64,000 bases of DNA from a virus. Positions 15,890-23,211 of this stretch are shown here, piece by piece. The position numbers and the translations under genes are program-made. Numbering within the stretch: position 1 is the first letter of the stretch; each line of letters opens with the position of its first letter. The notes below the pieces were generated by a model, which saw only the letters and a list, made by a program, of their open reading frames with translations, ran no database searches and was not told the origin of the DNA. The DNA lies in the IMG/VR virus record IMGVR_UViG_3300024054_000008, positions 118,740 to 182,739 of that record, one strand, 5' to 3'.

Positions 15890-16099
15890 TCACTCTTCGG
15901 AAACCGAGATCCGGAACCGCCGGACCTTTCCCTTGTGCCACTTACCGTGGCCGTCCTGCACCCAGGACGTCATCGTGACGGTCCCGTCCTTCAGGGTCCT
16001 CCCATCCCACTCGACACCTCCCTCAGTGAGGAGCCAGTCCCCGCGCGCCTCACACATCTCTCGGACAATCCCAGCCCTAATCTGCGACGCAAGCTTCAT
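15890..16099 (-). CDS. Hypothetical protein
   Basis: 69 residues from ATG 16099 (MKLASQIRAGIVREM), 7 nt after GGAGGT. Contains GRTLKDGTVTMTSWVQDGHG, a beta-sheet pattern. The leader upstream carries a copy of the ACCGAAAACAACC block also seen at 16600 and 16990. Confidence 0.55.
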   Translation of the reverse strand: MKLASQIRAGIVREMCEARGDWLLTEGGVEWDGRTLKDGTVTMTSWVQDGHGKWHKGKVRRFRISVSEE

Positions 16100-16155
16100 G
16101 ACGCGTACCTCCGCCAGCTGGCACGTCAGCCGTTTGGTTGTTTTCGGTTGGCGGG

Positions 16156-16575
16156 TCAGTCTTCCATGTCGCCTTCTTCGGCTTCGAACGCGTACCCGTC
16201 TCGGTAGAGATAGTTGTGTTCGTACCCGGTGAACTCTTCTTGGTACAGGTGGGCAAGGACCGTGCACATCGTGTCCTGGAATAGGGCCCACCTGTAACCT
16301 TCTGCCTTCTTCTTGTCGACGACGTCACCATTTCGCATGAGCACTCCGTCTTCGGACAGTTCCCACACGACCCGACCTGGGGTGATTTGCACCATGCCGT
16401 CTTTGATGCCACCCCACGTCTCTTCCTCGGTCACTCGGAACGAGATCTTGCGATGATCGGCTGACAAGACCTCGTACGTTCGCCGCACGGACGCACTGGG
16501 GTGAACCGGCTTGATGTGACAGTATTCCTTGACCGATTTGACCTGGACCCCAACAATCTTCTTTGAATTGCGCAT
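16156..16575 (-). CDS. Hypothetical protein
   Basis: 139 residues from ATG 16575, 6 nt after GGAGG with the GCGTATCGG leader upstream. Basic start (MRNSKKIVGVQVKSVK) and acidic end (EAEEGDMED). Located directly downstream of tRNA-Val on the same strand, so tRNA and mRNA may be processed from one transcript. Confidence 0.6.
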   Translation of the reverse strand: MRNSKKIVGVQVKSVKEYCHIKPVHPSASVRRTYEVLSADHRKISFRVTEEETWGGIKDGMVQITPGRVVWELSEDGVLMRNGDVVDKKKAEGYRWALFQDTMCTVLAHLYQEEFTGYEHNYLYRDGYAFEAEEGDMED

Positions 16576-16621
16576 GCACAACCTCCACCGGCCGATACGC
16601 TGACCAGCCAGTTGTTTTCGG

Positions 16622-16693
16622 TGGGCGGGACAGGTTTCGAACCTGCGACATCCGGCTTGTAAGGCCAGCGCTCTGCCGCTGAGCTACCCGCCC
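16622..16693 (-). tRNA. tRNA-Val (UAC)
   Basis: 72 nt: acceptor stem GGGCGGG/CCCGCCC, four-arm cloverleaf, anticodon loop CTTACAA (anticodon TAC), T-loop TTCGAAA, discriminator A, CCA not encoded. The downstream ACCGAAAACAAC block is repeated at 16126 and 16990. Confidence 0.92.
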
Positions 16694-17042
16694 AATTTTG
16701 GAACCTTATGGAAGGCTTCCAGGGCTACACCGTTACTGTATCATGAAATGGCGGCCGACGCCCGACTCTCCCACGGAGCGTTCCACGGGTTAGGTTGCCC
16801 GCAGTCAGCTTTTCGCTTTCGCTTTATGCTAACTGCCTTTTACCGCTGGCCGGCCCCATCAAAACTGGATGCTTTTGTGGTCTTGGACACCGCAACGATC
16901 CGTCCTTGTGGTCAGACGAGCCAGGCACGGCCAAAGATTACGTCTTCGTCAACTTGCGCACAACCTCCAATGTCCGATACGTCGGCCGTTTGGTTGTTTT
17001 CGGTGGACGAGACAGTTTGTCTGACCTGCGACACTTTCATGA
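16694..17042. other. Region with decayed duplicate of a tRNA/leader block
   Basis: No convincing gene. At about 16955-17035 the strand repeats, with many changes, the block found at 16560-16660: TTGTGC start region, TGGAGGTTG, CGTATCGG, GCCG-TTTGGTTGTTTTCGGTGG, then the 3' half of a tRNA (GTCTGACCTGCGACA). The gene that the leader once served is reduced to about 7 codons. Confidence 0.5.
16990..17035 (-). pseudogene. Degenerate tRNA 3' half
   Basis: Aligns by eye with the acceptor and T-arm of tRNA-Val at 16622-16660 (GACCTGCGACA shared, GGTTTCGAACC decayed to GTTTGTCTGACC). The T-loop consensus and anticodon arm are lost, so it cannot be a working tRNA. Confidence 0.5.
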
Positions 17043-17285
17043 CTACACTGGCCAACCTACTTCATCGAGAAAATCAGTTTTTTCTTGATTATCTGTCCTC
17101 AGACTTTCTTCAACATCGGCTTCATGTTCGATTGGCAGGTCGAGAAGTTTGAGGCAAACAAAAGCCCTGGCAGCTGCTCTCATGTGGAATTCGTCTGGGT
17201 CACCCTTTGGGCCACCTGTCGCATCAAGAATGAGCAGATTCAACATCTTACCAACATCACGGGCAGTCACATTGTCGTGTTTCAC
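17043..17285 (-). CDS. Hypothetical helical protein
   Basis: 80 residues from a GTG at 17285, behind AGGAGCATA. Helical with GGPKGDPDEFHMRAAARAFVCLKLLDL; no domain recognised. Ends DEVGWPV, without the common tail. Confidence 0.5.
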   Translation of the reverse strand: MKHDNVTARDVGKMLNLLILDATGGPKGDPDEFHMRAAARAFVCLKLLDLPIEHEADVEESLRTDNQEKTDFLDEVGWPV

Positions 17286-17307
17286 ACTATGCTCCTATGA
17301 CTGCGCT

Positions 17308-17402
17308 TGGTGGCGCGGCGGGAGTTGAACCCGCCCTGCAAGTTCACCTTTCACGTACTCAGTCGGCGAAAACCTTTCCGATCGAGATTCGCCGCCTTGC
17401 AG
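17308..17402 (-). ncRNA. tRNA-like 3' end with unusual upstream stems
   Basis: The reverse strand ends with a perfect T-arm (GCGGG-TTCAACT-CCCGC) and CGCGCCACCA, but no matching acceptor 5' strand exists and the CCA spacing is one base short. Upstream are two stems, CTGCAAG/CTTGCAG and CGGCGAA/TTCGCCG. It is therefore not a normal tRNA: a fragment, a tRNA-like RNA or an attachment-site remnant. Confidence 0.35.
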
Positions 17403-17430
17403 CCGAAGCCCCGGACAGAAGATTTTACGC

Positions 17431-17613
17431 TCAGGAAGGTTCGACTTCCTCGATACTGAGTGTCTCACCTTTGACCCAAATGACATCTGGCAGGGCCCCT
17501 GTTTGTCCCTTCTCTACCAGACAAATCTCATACGCTACGCAGTCCACTTCACGAATATTCAAATCATCGGGAACGTTGGCTTCAAATTTCACAACTACGC
17601 GAACATGTTTCAT
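17431..17613 (-). CDS. Hypothetical protein, last gene of a six-gene operon
   Basis: 60 residues from ATG 17613, which overlaps the upstream TGA. Beta-rich (KHVRVVVKFEANVP), ending SIEEVEPS. The preceding operon genes overlap in the same way. Confidence 0.55.
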   Translation of the reverse strand: MKHVRVVVKFEANVPDDLNIREVDCVAYEICLVEKGQTGALPDVIWVKGETLSIEEVEPS

Positions 17614-17936
17614 CTCGACCACGATTCTTTGTATGGAAGACCCGTCAACCCGGCCTGGCTGGCAAAATCCGCCAGCTCTTCTGGCGTCAGAACATCGTGA
17701 ATGTTCCACGTCATTTGGATGTTACCTTGGTTCTTGATGATTTCACGAACTGCATTACCAATTGCCCAATGAGCATTTGGCCATCCTCGCCCCCATGTAT
17801 CCGGATACTCTTGCATAATGCCAAGCGTCCGGTCGAGAACAGCCTTTTGACCAACGAGCCTGACCGCCTCATCCCAATACTTTAGACCACATCGACGGTC
17901 AACTAGCATGCGTTCACGAGTCATCTTTGCCATCAT
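17610..17936 (-). CDS. Hypothetical protein
   Basis: 108 residues with a Trp-rich middle (YPDTWGRGWPNAHWAIGNA) and C-terminal helix LTPEELADFASQAG. ATGA overlap with the lipoprotein gene upstream. No domain recognised. Confidence 0.55.
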   Translation of the reverse strand: MMAKMTRERMLVDRRCGLKYWDEAVRLVGQKAVLDRTLGIMQEYPDTWGRGWPNAHWAIGNAVREIIKNQGNIQMTWNIHDVLTPEELADFASQAGLTGLPYKESWSR

Positions 17937-18148
17937 TCACCTGAGCATTTTGAATTGCACTCCATCCCGCAATACCGGTGCCAATCAGTTTCGCAAGTTT
18001 CCTTCACGCAAGTGTCGAAACACTCAGCTTCGAGCTGTTCCTGCGTCTTGGGTGGTGGCGTATATTCCCAAAATATGGCAACAGGTTTGGGCGCTGGCTG
18101 CCTAGCGCAACCAACGCCCAAAACTGCTGCGAAGAGAAGACGCTTCAT
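17933..18148 (-). CDS. Small Cys-rich lipoprotein
   Basis: 71 residues. MKRLLFAAVLGVGC is a short lipoprotein signal with the lipobox Cys at residue 14, followed by a Pro-rich linker and six more Cys (CFDTC, CETD, YCGMECNSKC). Probably anchored in the envelope and disulphide-bonded; this implies a Gram-negative-type host envelope. Similar Cys-rich secreted proteins occur at 31935 and 50841. Confidence 0.65.
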   Translation of the reverse strand: MKRLLFAAVLGVGCARQPAPKPVAIFWEYTPPPKTQEQLEAECFDTCVKETCETDWHRYCGMECNSKCSGE

Positions 18149-18399
18149 CGGTTCGTCAACAGGTCGTGCAGAGCCTCGCCTGCCGCTACGCGCTTCTCAG
18201 CTTCAGTTACGAAGCTTGAGCATTTCCCAGGTTGACCCGGATACGGGTCGGTTTTGAACCGACCCTTCCGGTCGCGCTTGCTCACTTCAGCATCCCATTT
18301 GCAACGGTCGTCGGCAGACTCGATCTCTGCACGACAACCGTAACAGCAACCAGTGCCGCTGTGGTGGGAAGCTTCGTTGTGTCCGCAAGCGCAGATCAC
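18145..18399 (-). CDS. Cys/His-rich zinc-finger-like protein
   Basis: 84 residues starting MICACGHNEASHH, with a second cluster CCYGC and then C-x9-K-x-D. The CxC-x-H...CxxC arrangement fits one treble-clef zinc site. Basic second half. Operon member with ATGA overlap downstream. Confidence 0.55.
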   Translation of the reverse strand: MICACGHNEASHHSGTGCCYGCRAEIESADDRCKWDAEVSKRDRKGRFKTDPYPGQPGKCSSFVTEAEKRVAAGEALHDLLTNR

Positions 18400-18402
18400 T
18401 TT

Positions 18403-18582
18403 TCACCAAGCGCAGCGCATTCCTGGCCCGGTCTCGTTGAGTTGACTGCGATAGCAGTCCACGAGCGTTCCAGCGGGCTCACCCCACGGCGAGCCCCTAG
18501 TGAGACGGACGGTAACGTGGTCGTTTTGCGGGTCGTTTGCGAAATACGCGACCCTGACCACAATGCCGTCGTACACTTTCAC
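18403..18582 (-). CDS. Small hypothetical protein
   Basis: 59 residues from a GTG at 18582 that overlaps the TGA of the upstream gene. It begins MKVYDGIVVRVAYFAND and ends GPGMRCAW, with a conserved-looking pattern of beta strands. Its fit between two coupled genes supports it as real despite its size. Confidence 0.6.
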   Translation of the reverse strand: MKVYDGIVVRVAYFANDPQNDHVTVRLTRGSPWGEPAGTLVDCYRSQLNETGPGMRCAW

Positions 18583-18776
18583 GCGCCTTCCTTCGGCTTC
18601 GGCTCGTTGACGGTGAACTTGACGTACACCGGGGCTTCCGTCTCTCCCTCGGACGGGACGTTGACGATGCAGACGAGCTGGAAGAGACCGAGGCGGATCG
18701 AGAACGTGATGATCTCGGCTCCGACCTTGTTCTCCTTCAGGCGACCGGTGACGACGATCTGGGGGTCGATGTTCAT
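18579..18776 (-). CDS. Conserved small beta protein, paralogue 1
   Basis: 65 residues, clearly paralogous to the gene at 35694-35882: DPQI, LK-x-NK, FSIRLG-x-FQLVCI, APVYVKF are shared. Likely one small beta-barrel; function unknown. First gene of the six-gene operon down to 17431. Confidence 0.65.
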   Translation of the reverse strand: MNIDPQIVVTGRLKENKVGAEIITFSIRLGLFQLVCIVNVPSEGETEAPVYVKFTVNEPKPKEGA

Positions 18777-18892
18777 GACAGTTGTTCCTTCTCTCAGTTT
18801 GGGTTCAAGTGGGCTGAATCGCCCACCAATCTGTACGCTGGCCGACGGCGACTTTCCGGTTGTTGGATGCGGCTGTCAGACCTATGACCTCC

Positions 18893-19144
18893 TTACTCGG
18901 CCTGCTCTTTCAGAAGCTCCTTGCCGTGACGACGAATGGCCCTGGAAGTCTGGCGCTTGGCCCACTTCTTGGCGGTCCAGGTCGTGGAGTAAGTGTCGAG
19001 ATGACCGTCTCGGAAGACGTAGCAAACCTCCGAGGTGTAGCGACCACGGCTCCAAGAGGTGAGGTATTCGTCAACCCACTCTTTGGTGTCAGAGGTCACC
19101 GTCGAAACCTTGAGAAAAGGGGTGGAACGGACAGTGCGGCTCAT
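18893..19144 (-). CDS. Hypothetical basic protein
   Basis: 83 residues with a beta N-terminus (STVTSDTKEWVDEYLTSW) and a Lys/Arg helix at the end (AKRQTSRAIRRHGKELLKEQ). Preceded by TCTAATTAACGGAAGCC and GGAG. Divergent from the gene at 19258. Confidence 0.5.
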   Translation of the reverse strand: MSRTVRSTPFLKVSTVTSDTKEWVDEYLTSWSRGRYTSEVCYVFRDGHLDTYSTTWTAKKWAKRQTSRAIRRHGKELLKEQAE

Positions 19145-19257
19145 GTGGCTGAGTACTCCGGACGCAGCGCGGCTTCCGTTAATTAGATCATATTCAAAAA
19201 TTCTTACATTGACCGGAGCTGACAGCGCGGCGCACGTACCGAGTGTGGAGGTTGCGC

Positions 19258-19464
19258 ATGATCACGTTGAGTTTCTCCACTCTTGCCCGCACGTCGCAGC
19301 AGCACCGCATCGTCTACCAGATCGTCAGCGGTCGAAGCCAGCCGCTGAACGTTGGCGCCGACGTTCTTGCCAAGCCGCACCACGGCAAGTTCGAGGTTCT
19401 GGAAGTGGAGCCTCTGACGCTTGCGGGGCAGCTCTTCTTGAGCTTGCTCAAGGCCGGCGGATGA
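19258..19464 (+). CDS. Hypothetical protein
   Basis: 68 residues from ATG 19258 behind GTACCG-N6-GGAGGT, the shared leader. MITLSFSTLARTSQQHRI... beta-rich. Its stop overlaps the next start (ATGA). Confidence 0.55.
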   Translation: MITLSFSTLARTSQQHRIVYQIVSGRSQPLNVGADVLAKPHHGKFEVLEVEPLTLAGQLFLSLLKAGG

Positions 19465-19640
19465 CAGTCTTCAAAGAAACCGACCCGTTGCTCCCAACGG
19501 AAACGCTCTCGTTCGAGAAGTACGTGAAGTTCGTGCATCGGCTGGAGTACCAGCGCGAGTTCTTCAAAAATGCGAAACTCAAAGCGGAAACACGAGCGCG
19601 AAAGAACCAGGCTCGAACGGCGTCGAGAAGCCGAGCATAA
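19461..19640 (+). CDS. Small charged helical protein
   Basis: 59 residues starting MTVFKETDPLLPTETLS, ending in a very basic helix (RARKNQARTASRSRA). ATGA overlap with the upstream gene. Probably nucleic-acid binding by charge; no family recognised. Confidence 0.5.
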   Translation: MTVFKETDPLLPTETLSFEKYVKFVHRLEYQREFFKNAKLKAETRARKNQARTASRSRA

Positions 19641-19845
19641 GCTCGAAGCCAAGACACACGACCGAATGGAAATCATACATTTCAAAGGTTGTGTTTACCG
19701 GGTGTTCCGGTTCACGGACGGCACGTTCGGTTTCAAGCGAGCCGGTCGTTGGCTGTGGTACACGAACAGCACGACCGCAGCACTCCGTTCAAAAGCTAAG
19801 AAGCATTTCGACAACGACGACATCAGAGAACTTTTGGACGCATGA
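19570..19845 (+). CDS. Hypothetical protein with shared-like tail
   Basis: 91 residues from ATG 19570 or 59 from ATG 19666 (MEIIHFKGCVYRVFRF); the longer form overlaps the upstream gene by 71 nt with a Lys/Arg/Glu helix. The conserved-looking part is the beta domain YRVFRFTDGTFGFKRAGRW. Ends DIRELLDA. Confidence 0.45.
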   Translation: MRNSKRKHERERTRLERRREAEHKLEAKTHDRMEIIHFKGCVYRVFRFTDGTFGFKRAGRWLWYTNSTTAALRSKAKKHFDNDDIRELLDA

Positions 19846-19979
19846 TCCGCCGACCGGAAACCGAACAGCGGCGTACGTACAGGAGACAACAGCGGGCCCG
19901 ACCCCCGACCGAAGTAGGAGGCAGCAACGTGAAAAACAAAAGCTTGGGTGAAGACGTGCGGGTTGCGCCCGCGAGATAG
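19842..19979 (+). CDS. Small Arg-rich protein
   Basis: 45 residues from an ATG overlapping the previous TGA (MIRRPETEQRRTYRRQQRARP). Only the overlap and operon position support it; composition alone could mislead in GC-rich DNA. Confidence 0.35.
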   Translation: MIRRPETEQRRTYRRQQRARPPTEVGGSNVKNKSLGEDVRVAPAR

Positions 19980-19992
19980 CAACGGCACGCAG

Positions 19993-20021
19993 GCCCCCGT
20001 ATCCCCCTTGGATACGGGGGC
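19993..20021. terminator. Terminator hairpin
   Basis: GCCCCCGTATCC pairs with GGATACGGGGGC around a 5-nt loop, just after the 19258-19979 operon. Followed by no clear U run. Confidence 0.7.
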
Positions 20022-20087
20022 TCATGCGTATCTACCACCAAACGGAGGCGTGTGACGGGTTGTCGTATCCTGGCCCGGAGGTGCGCG

Positions 20088-20402
20088 ATGGTTTTCCCTG
20101 AGTATTCTTCGATCGAGTCCTTTGTGGAGTTCTGCTTGGACGACGACGTCACCGAGTTCTCGCATGAAGATTTGGTAGAACTCAACCGATATCTCCACAT
20201 CCCTATTCACAAATTGAGGGAGATGCTCGAAACCTACGGCATGAGCTTGAAAGAACGACAGGTGCCTCGACAGGTTCGTGGCTTTAGAACAAGTTCACAT
20301 GACCGCTGGTTCGGACCAGGGTCTTGCAAGACCCACGGCGGGTCGGCATTTGGCCAAATGATGGTCTCAAAATACGGATCAAAAGACACGCCGTTTGGCT
20401 GA
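20088..20402 (+). CDS. Conserved hypothetical protein
   Basis: 104 residues from ATG 20088, 6 nt after GGAGG with GTCGTATCC upstream. The end, VRGFRTSSHDRWFGPGSCKTHGGSAFG, looks strongly conserved in type (His, Cys, Gly, Trp), as in a small metal- or nucleic-acid-binding protein. Family not recognised. Confidence 0.6.
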   Translation: MVFPEYSSIESFVEFCLDDDVTEFSHEDLVELNRYLHIPIHKLREMLETYGMSLKERQVPRQVRGFRTSSHDRWFGPGSCKTHGGSAFGQMMVSKYGSKDTPFG

Positions 20403-20458
20403 TCTTTGCTAGACCGGAACTGGGCGTTTGTGACCTCCAGATTTCCGAATTGTTCAGA

Positions 20459-21136
20459 TTACAACTCACCCAATTGACGGACGAGCTGTTCTTTCAAGAG
20501 CTTCTTTTTAAATCCGGGTCGCTTCTTCTCTAGCATTGGAAGAAGTTCGTTGCGAACCCAAACCCGTAGGTATTTTGGATCACTATTGGATGGGTCTGTG
20601 GCATATGGCACAGACCATCGCTTCAGATATCGCATGATTTCTTCACGCGTGACATTGAGCAAAGGCCGGAAAACCGGAATTTCGTTCACCGGTGTGTGAA
20701 GCCGTCTAATTGTTTTCAGATTTCCTTCTCGGATAAGCCCGATGAGAAGATTCTCTGCCTTGTCATCTTCAGTGTGCGCGGTAACAATTACCGCGTGAGA
20801 AAGGCCTCGGGCCGCGGTTCTCAACGCTTCGTAACGGGCCTCACGCGCACGTGCCTGCAAGTTCGGACCTTTGGCAACTTTGATTTTCACGCGACGGAAC
20901 GGAACACCAATTGACTTGGCCAAGTTCTCGGCCAAGTCAAGCTCCTCGTTAGCTTCAGGTCGCAAACCATGATTGACACCAACGGCAATACATCTAGATG
21001 GTCCAACAATATGTGGTATAGATTTGAGCAAACACTGAGAATCAGGACCGCCACTAACCGCAAGCACGAAAGTCTGGTGCTTTAGTTCCCAAGGCAATGC
21101 TAGAAGCGCATCTTTGATTTTGTTATTGATGCTCAT
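20459..21136 (-). CDS. tilS: tRNA(Ile)-lysidine synthase
   Basis: 225 residues. FVLAVSGGPDSQCLL is the SGGxDS ATP-binding loop of TilS/N-type PP-ATPases; VNHGLRPEANEE, RYEALRTAA, VTAHTEDDKAENLL and LLNVTREEIMRYL follow in TilS order. TilS attaches lysine to C34 of a CAU anticodon so that the tRNA reads AUA instead of AUG. It is shorter than E. coli TilS (about 430 residues): the catalytic domain is complete, the C-terminal domain is absent, as in compact forms. A tRNA with a CAU anticodon lies 2 kb away. Confidence 0.88.
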   Translation of the reverse strand: MSINNKIKDALLALPWELKHQTFVLAVSGGPDSQCLLKSIPHIVGPSRCIAVGVNHGLRPEANEELDLAENLAKSIGVPFRRVKIKVAKGPNLQARAREARYEALRTAARGLSHAVIVTAHTEDDKAENLLIGLIREGNLKTIRRLHTPVNEIPVFRPLLNVTREEIMRYLKRWSVPYATDPSNSDPKYLRVWVRNELLPMLEKKRPGFKKKLLKEQLVRQLGEL

Positions 21137-21138
21137 TA

Positions 21139-21561
21139 TCAGTCCACAATGAGACTCCAAGCGATGACCTGTTCGTCATCTGGAGTCGTCACAACTTCGA
21201 TCCTGAAGTTGTCGCCAAATTCGTTGTTTGGAACGAACCTACGCAACCAACATCTTTCGGCTTGTTTGGTATCTGACGCAGTTTTCTTGAGCAAATCATC
21301 GTCGCACCAACCGGCAACGTCAGTGAGCCAGCCAAACTCAACCGGTTGGTTATTCTTGTAATCGTACTTTGTACAAAGAAGACCTGGCCATTCTTCCTTG
21401 AGGCGCTCTTTGCTTTCACGCTTCCACTGTTTGGTGTCACACCAATCATCCCAATGAATGACTGTGTTTTCGACGAACGCGCTGTTCAAATAGTTTTTGA
21501 TTTCGGGCGTGTTGATCCACCCAGCCATCAACTCACGAAGTTTCTCAGTCGAGAGTTTCAT
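21139..21561 (-). CDS. Hypothetical protein
   Basis: 140 residues, Trp-rich (HWDDWCDTKQWKRESKERLKEEWPGL), with no recognised domain. It ends 2 nt before the TilS start and starts at an ATGA overlap with the 21558 gene, so it is co-expressed with tilS. Confidence 0.55.
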   Translation of the reverse strand: MKLSTEKLRELMAGWINTPEIKNYLNSAFVENTVIHWDDWCDTKQWKRESKERLKEEWPGLLCTKYDYKNNQPVEFGWLTDVAGWCDDDLLKKTASDTKQAERCWLRRFVPNNEFGDNFRIEVVTTPDDEQVIAWSLIVD

Positions 21562-21827
21562 TTGAGCGCATCCTCTATTGCTTGGAGAAGTTCGAACGCC
21601 GGTTTTGCCTTGGATTCTGTTTCGAACCCGTCTGGGAGATTGAAATCGATTTCGTTGTCATCACCAGAGACGTCAATTGTGACGCCGCGATTGTTTTCGA
21701 AATCTTCGATGACAGATTCGGTCTTTTCAAGCACCTCATCGTACGACAAATTATAATTGAAATCCGAAGTCAACGTTCTTCGAACATCATTTTCATCGTC
21801 ATTGAGATAGGTCACGATGAGTTTCAT
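21558..21827 (-). CDS. Small acidic hypothetical protein
   Basis: 89 residues, strongly acidic (FENNRGVTIDVSGDDNEIDFNLPDG), ending AIEDALK. Part of the tilS-containing reverse operon. Could be a nucleic-acid mimic by charge, but that is speculation. Confidence 0.5.
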   Translation of the reverse strand: MKLIVTYLNDDENDVRRTLTSDFNYNLSYDEVLEKTESVIEDFENNRGVTIDVSGDDNEIDFNLPDGFETESKAKPAFELLQAIEDALK

Positions 21828-21842
21828 GTTTCCTCTGTACGT

Positions 21843-22106
21843 TCAGGATTCCAGGACTTCCTGCGTGTAGTCTTCACTGTGATCATTGTAACAAAGTTTG
21901 TATTCGAAAACGGGCGGAAAGTCGTGGATTGGGCCGCCGTCTGAGACGTCGACCATCTCATAAACTCGATCTGGAAACTCTTTGTCAGTCACCAGAGTTT
22001 CGTATGGTACTCGATCTACCCTGAGACCGAGTTTCTCCATCAAGTCCCAAACTTTCTGGAGCTTCACCATCGTTGGATGGTTGTCTCTCAACCGCATACG
22101 CTTCAT
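21843..22106 (-). CDS. Hypothetical protein with shared tail
   Basis: 87 residues ending EDYTQEVLES, a strong example of the tail; the next gene starts 16 nt later without overlap. ATGA overlap at its own start. Function unknown. Confidence 0.55.
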   Translation of the reverse strand: MKRMRLRDNHPTMVKLQKVWDLMEKLGLRVDRVPYETLVTDKEFPDRVYEMVDVSDGGPIHDFPPVFEYKLCYNDHSEDYTQEVLES

Positions 22107-22438
22107 TGGTCTCCATCCAGTTTGGAGATTTTCACGAACTTGGTGTTCTTTGCAAAGTCAGCTATCGCCGTCCAGGGTTTTTTAAATGGCCGAGTTGCAA
22201 CGCGGTCCGGCTTGCCACTTTGTGCGAGATTGGAAAACGACGAGTAAACCCTTGGGTAACATTCGGAACAAATGCCCAAAACGCTCCCATTTTTAAAACA
22301 TTTCAGTTTTCCATCAAGAAACAACACGTAAACTGAATCGTCCAAACGGTGGCCCTGGTTTGCCCGGACGTTGGTTGTCATGCACGGGCAGAGAAGTACG
22401 ACTTGACCGTATTTGGCCACAAACTCATTGAGATTCAT
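22103..22438 (-). CDS. M-x-L-x-EF-x2-KYG family protein
   Basis: 111 residues starting MNLNEFVAKYGQVVLLCPC, with CPC and C-x2-C (CSEC) pairs, probably one zinc site. Paralogous to 22655-22990 and 5042-5371. Unlike them its C-terminus (ISKLDGDQ) has lost the tail. Confidence 0.6.
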   Translation of the reverse strand: MNLNEFVAKYGQVVLLCPCMTTNVRANQGHRLDDSVYVLFLDGKLKCFKNGSVLGICSECYPRVYSSFSNLAQSGKPDRVATRPFKKPWTAIADFAKNTKFVKISKLDGDQ

Positions 22439-22605
22439 GTGTGTGCCCCATCAGTTCTGAGCGCTTCTTTCTCTTCGAGACGCTTGGCTCTCCGGTTCAG
22501 GTACTTCTTGATGCGCCGTGTGACTTTGCTCGGCCCGTGGGGAAAGAGACGGCTGGACACGGTCCCACCATCCTCGAAATTGGCAATCTTCTTGTAATTG
22601 CTCAT
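22435..22605 (-). CDS. Small basic protein
   Basis: 56 residues from ATG 22605, behind AGGTGG; its TGA overlaps the next ATG. MSNYKKIANFEDGGTVSSR... then a basic helix (KVTRRIKKYLNRRAKRLEEKE). Likely nucleic-acid associated by charge. Confidence 0.6.
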   Translation of the reverse strand: MSNYKKIANFEDGGTVSSRLFPHGPSKVTRRIKKYLNRRAKRLEEKEALRTDGAHT

Positions 22606-22654
22606 GTATCCACCTATGTTCAGTACGTCCGGAGCGGGCCGAGCTTCGTTTTAT

Positions 22655-22990
22655 CTAAGATGCAAAAATTGACAACGTCTTCAAAAAATCTTCAGTCAGA
22701 TCGCAAATTGGAACAAACATCGTGTCACGTGAATATTCATGTACGACTAGTTTATTGCGTGCTGCTACTCTGTCAACTGCTACTCTGTCAAATAGCGACT
22801 TCATTTTTGGCATACACAGAAGACAAACAGCTTTCACGCAACCATCTTTAGTCAATTGGATTTCACCCTTTGATGTGTGAACGAGAATGAAAATATCGTT
22901 GTTAATCTCATGATGTGAAATCACGAGTTGTGTTTTAGAACACACCAATTCGACTTTTCCGAACTTGGCCTCGAATTCATTAAGTTTCAT
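22655..22990 (-). CDS. M-x-L-x-EF-x2-KYG family protein with shared tail
   Basis: 111 residues starting MKLNEFEAKFGKVELVC, with CLLC in the centre. A 15-bp tandem duplication at 22762-22791 gives RVAVDRVA. It ends LTEDFLKTLSIFAS, parallel to ISEDYLKTISVLES of the paralogue at 5042, which shows that tail and body evolve together in this family. Confidence 0.62.
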   Translation of the reverse strand: MKLNEFEAKFGKVELVCSKTQLVISHHEINNDIFILVHTSKGEIQLTKDGCVKAVCLLCMPKMKSLFDRVAVDRVAARNKLVVHEYSRDTMFVPICDLTEDFLKTLSIFAS

Positions 22991-23196
22991 GCTTCGAGCA
23001 TCTCCGAAACATCATTTAGTTTATTGGCTTCGCAGCAGGCCTCCAAGTAAGTGTACAGAGAACCAACCACGTACTCGCTGGATGTAAGAAGATGACCTTC
23101 GATGACTGGTCTGTGATGACCAGATCGGTCAACGACCACGTACCAGCACTTCTTTGGTATGTAGGGCTTTGTCCTAATAGGAACGTTTCCTATCAT
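22987..23196 (-). CDS. Hypothetical protein with shared-like tail
   Basis: 69 residues from ATG 23196, between the ATGA overlap and the tRNA at 23212. Ends LNDVSEMLEA. The longer frame upstream would run into the tRNA and is rejected. Confidence 0.55.
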   Translation of the reverse strand: MIGNVPIRTKPYIPKKCWYVVVDRSGHHRPVIEGHLLTSSEYVVGSLYTYLEACCEANKLNDVSEMLEA

Positions 23197-23211
23197 TCTT
23201 GCACAACATTG

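Noticed and set aside
15394-15978. 194-codon forward ORF
   Set aside because: Overlaps a secreted-protein gene with a clear signal peptide on the other strand and spans a terminator hairpin.
18232-19062. 276-codon forward ORF
   Set aside because: It runs antisense through four coupled reverse genes, including one with a paralogue at 35694.
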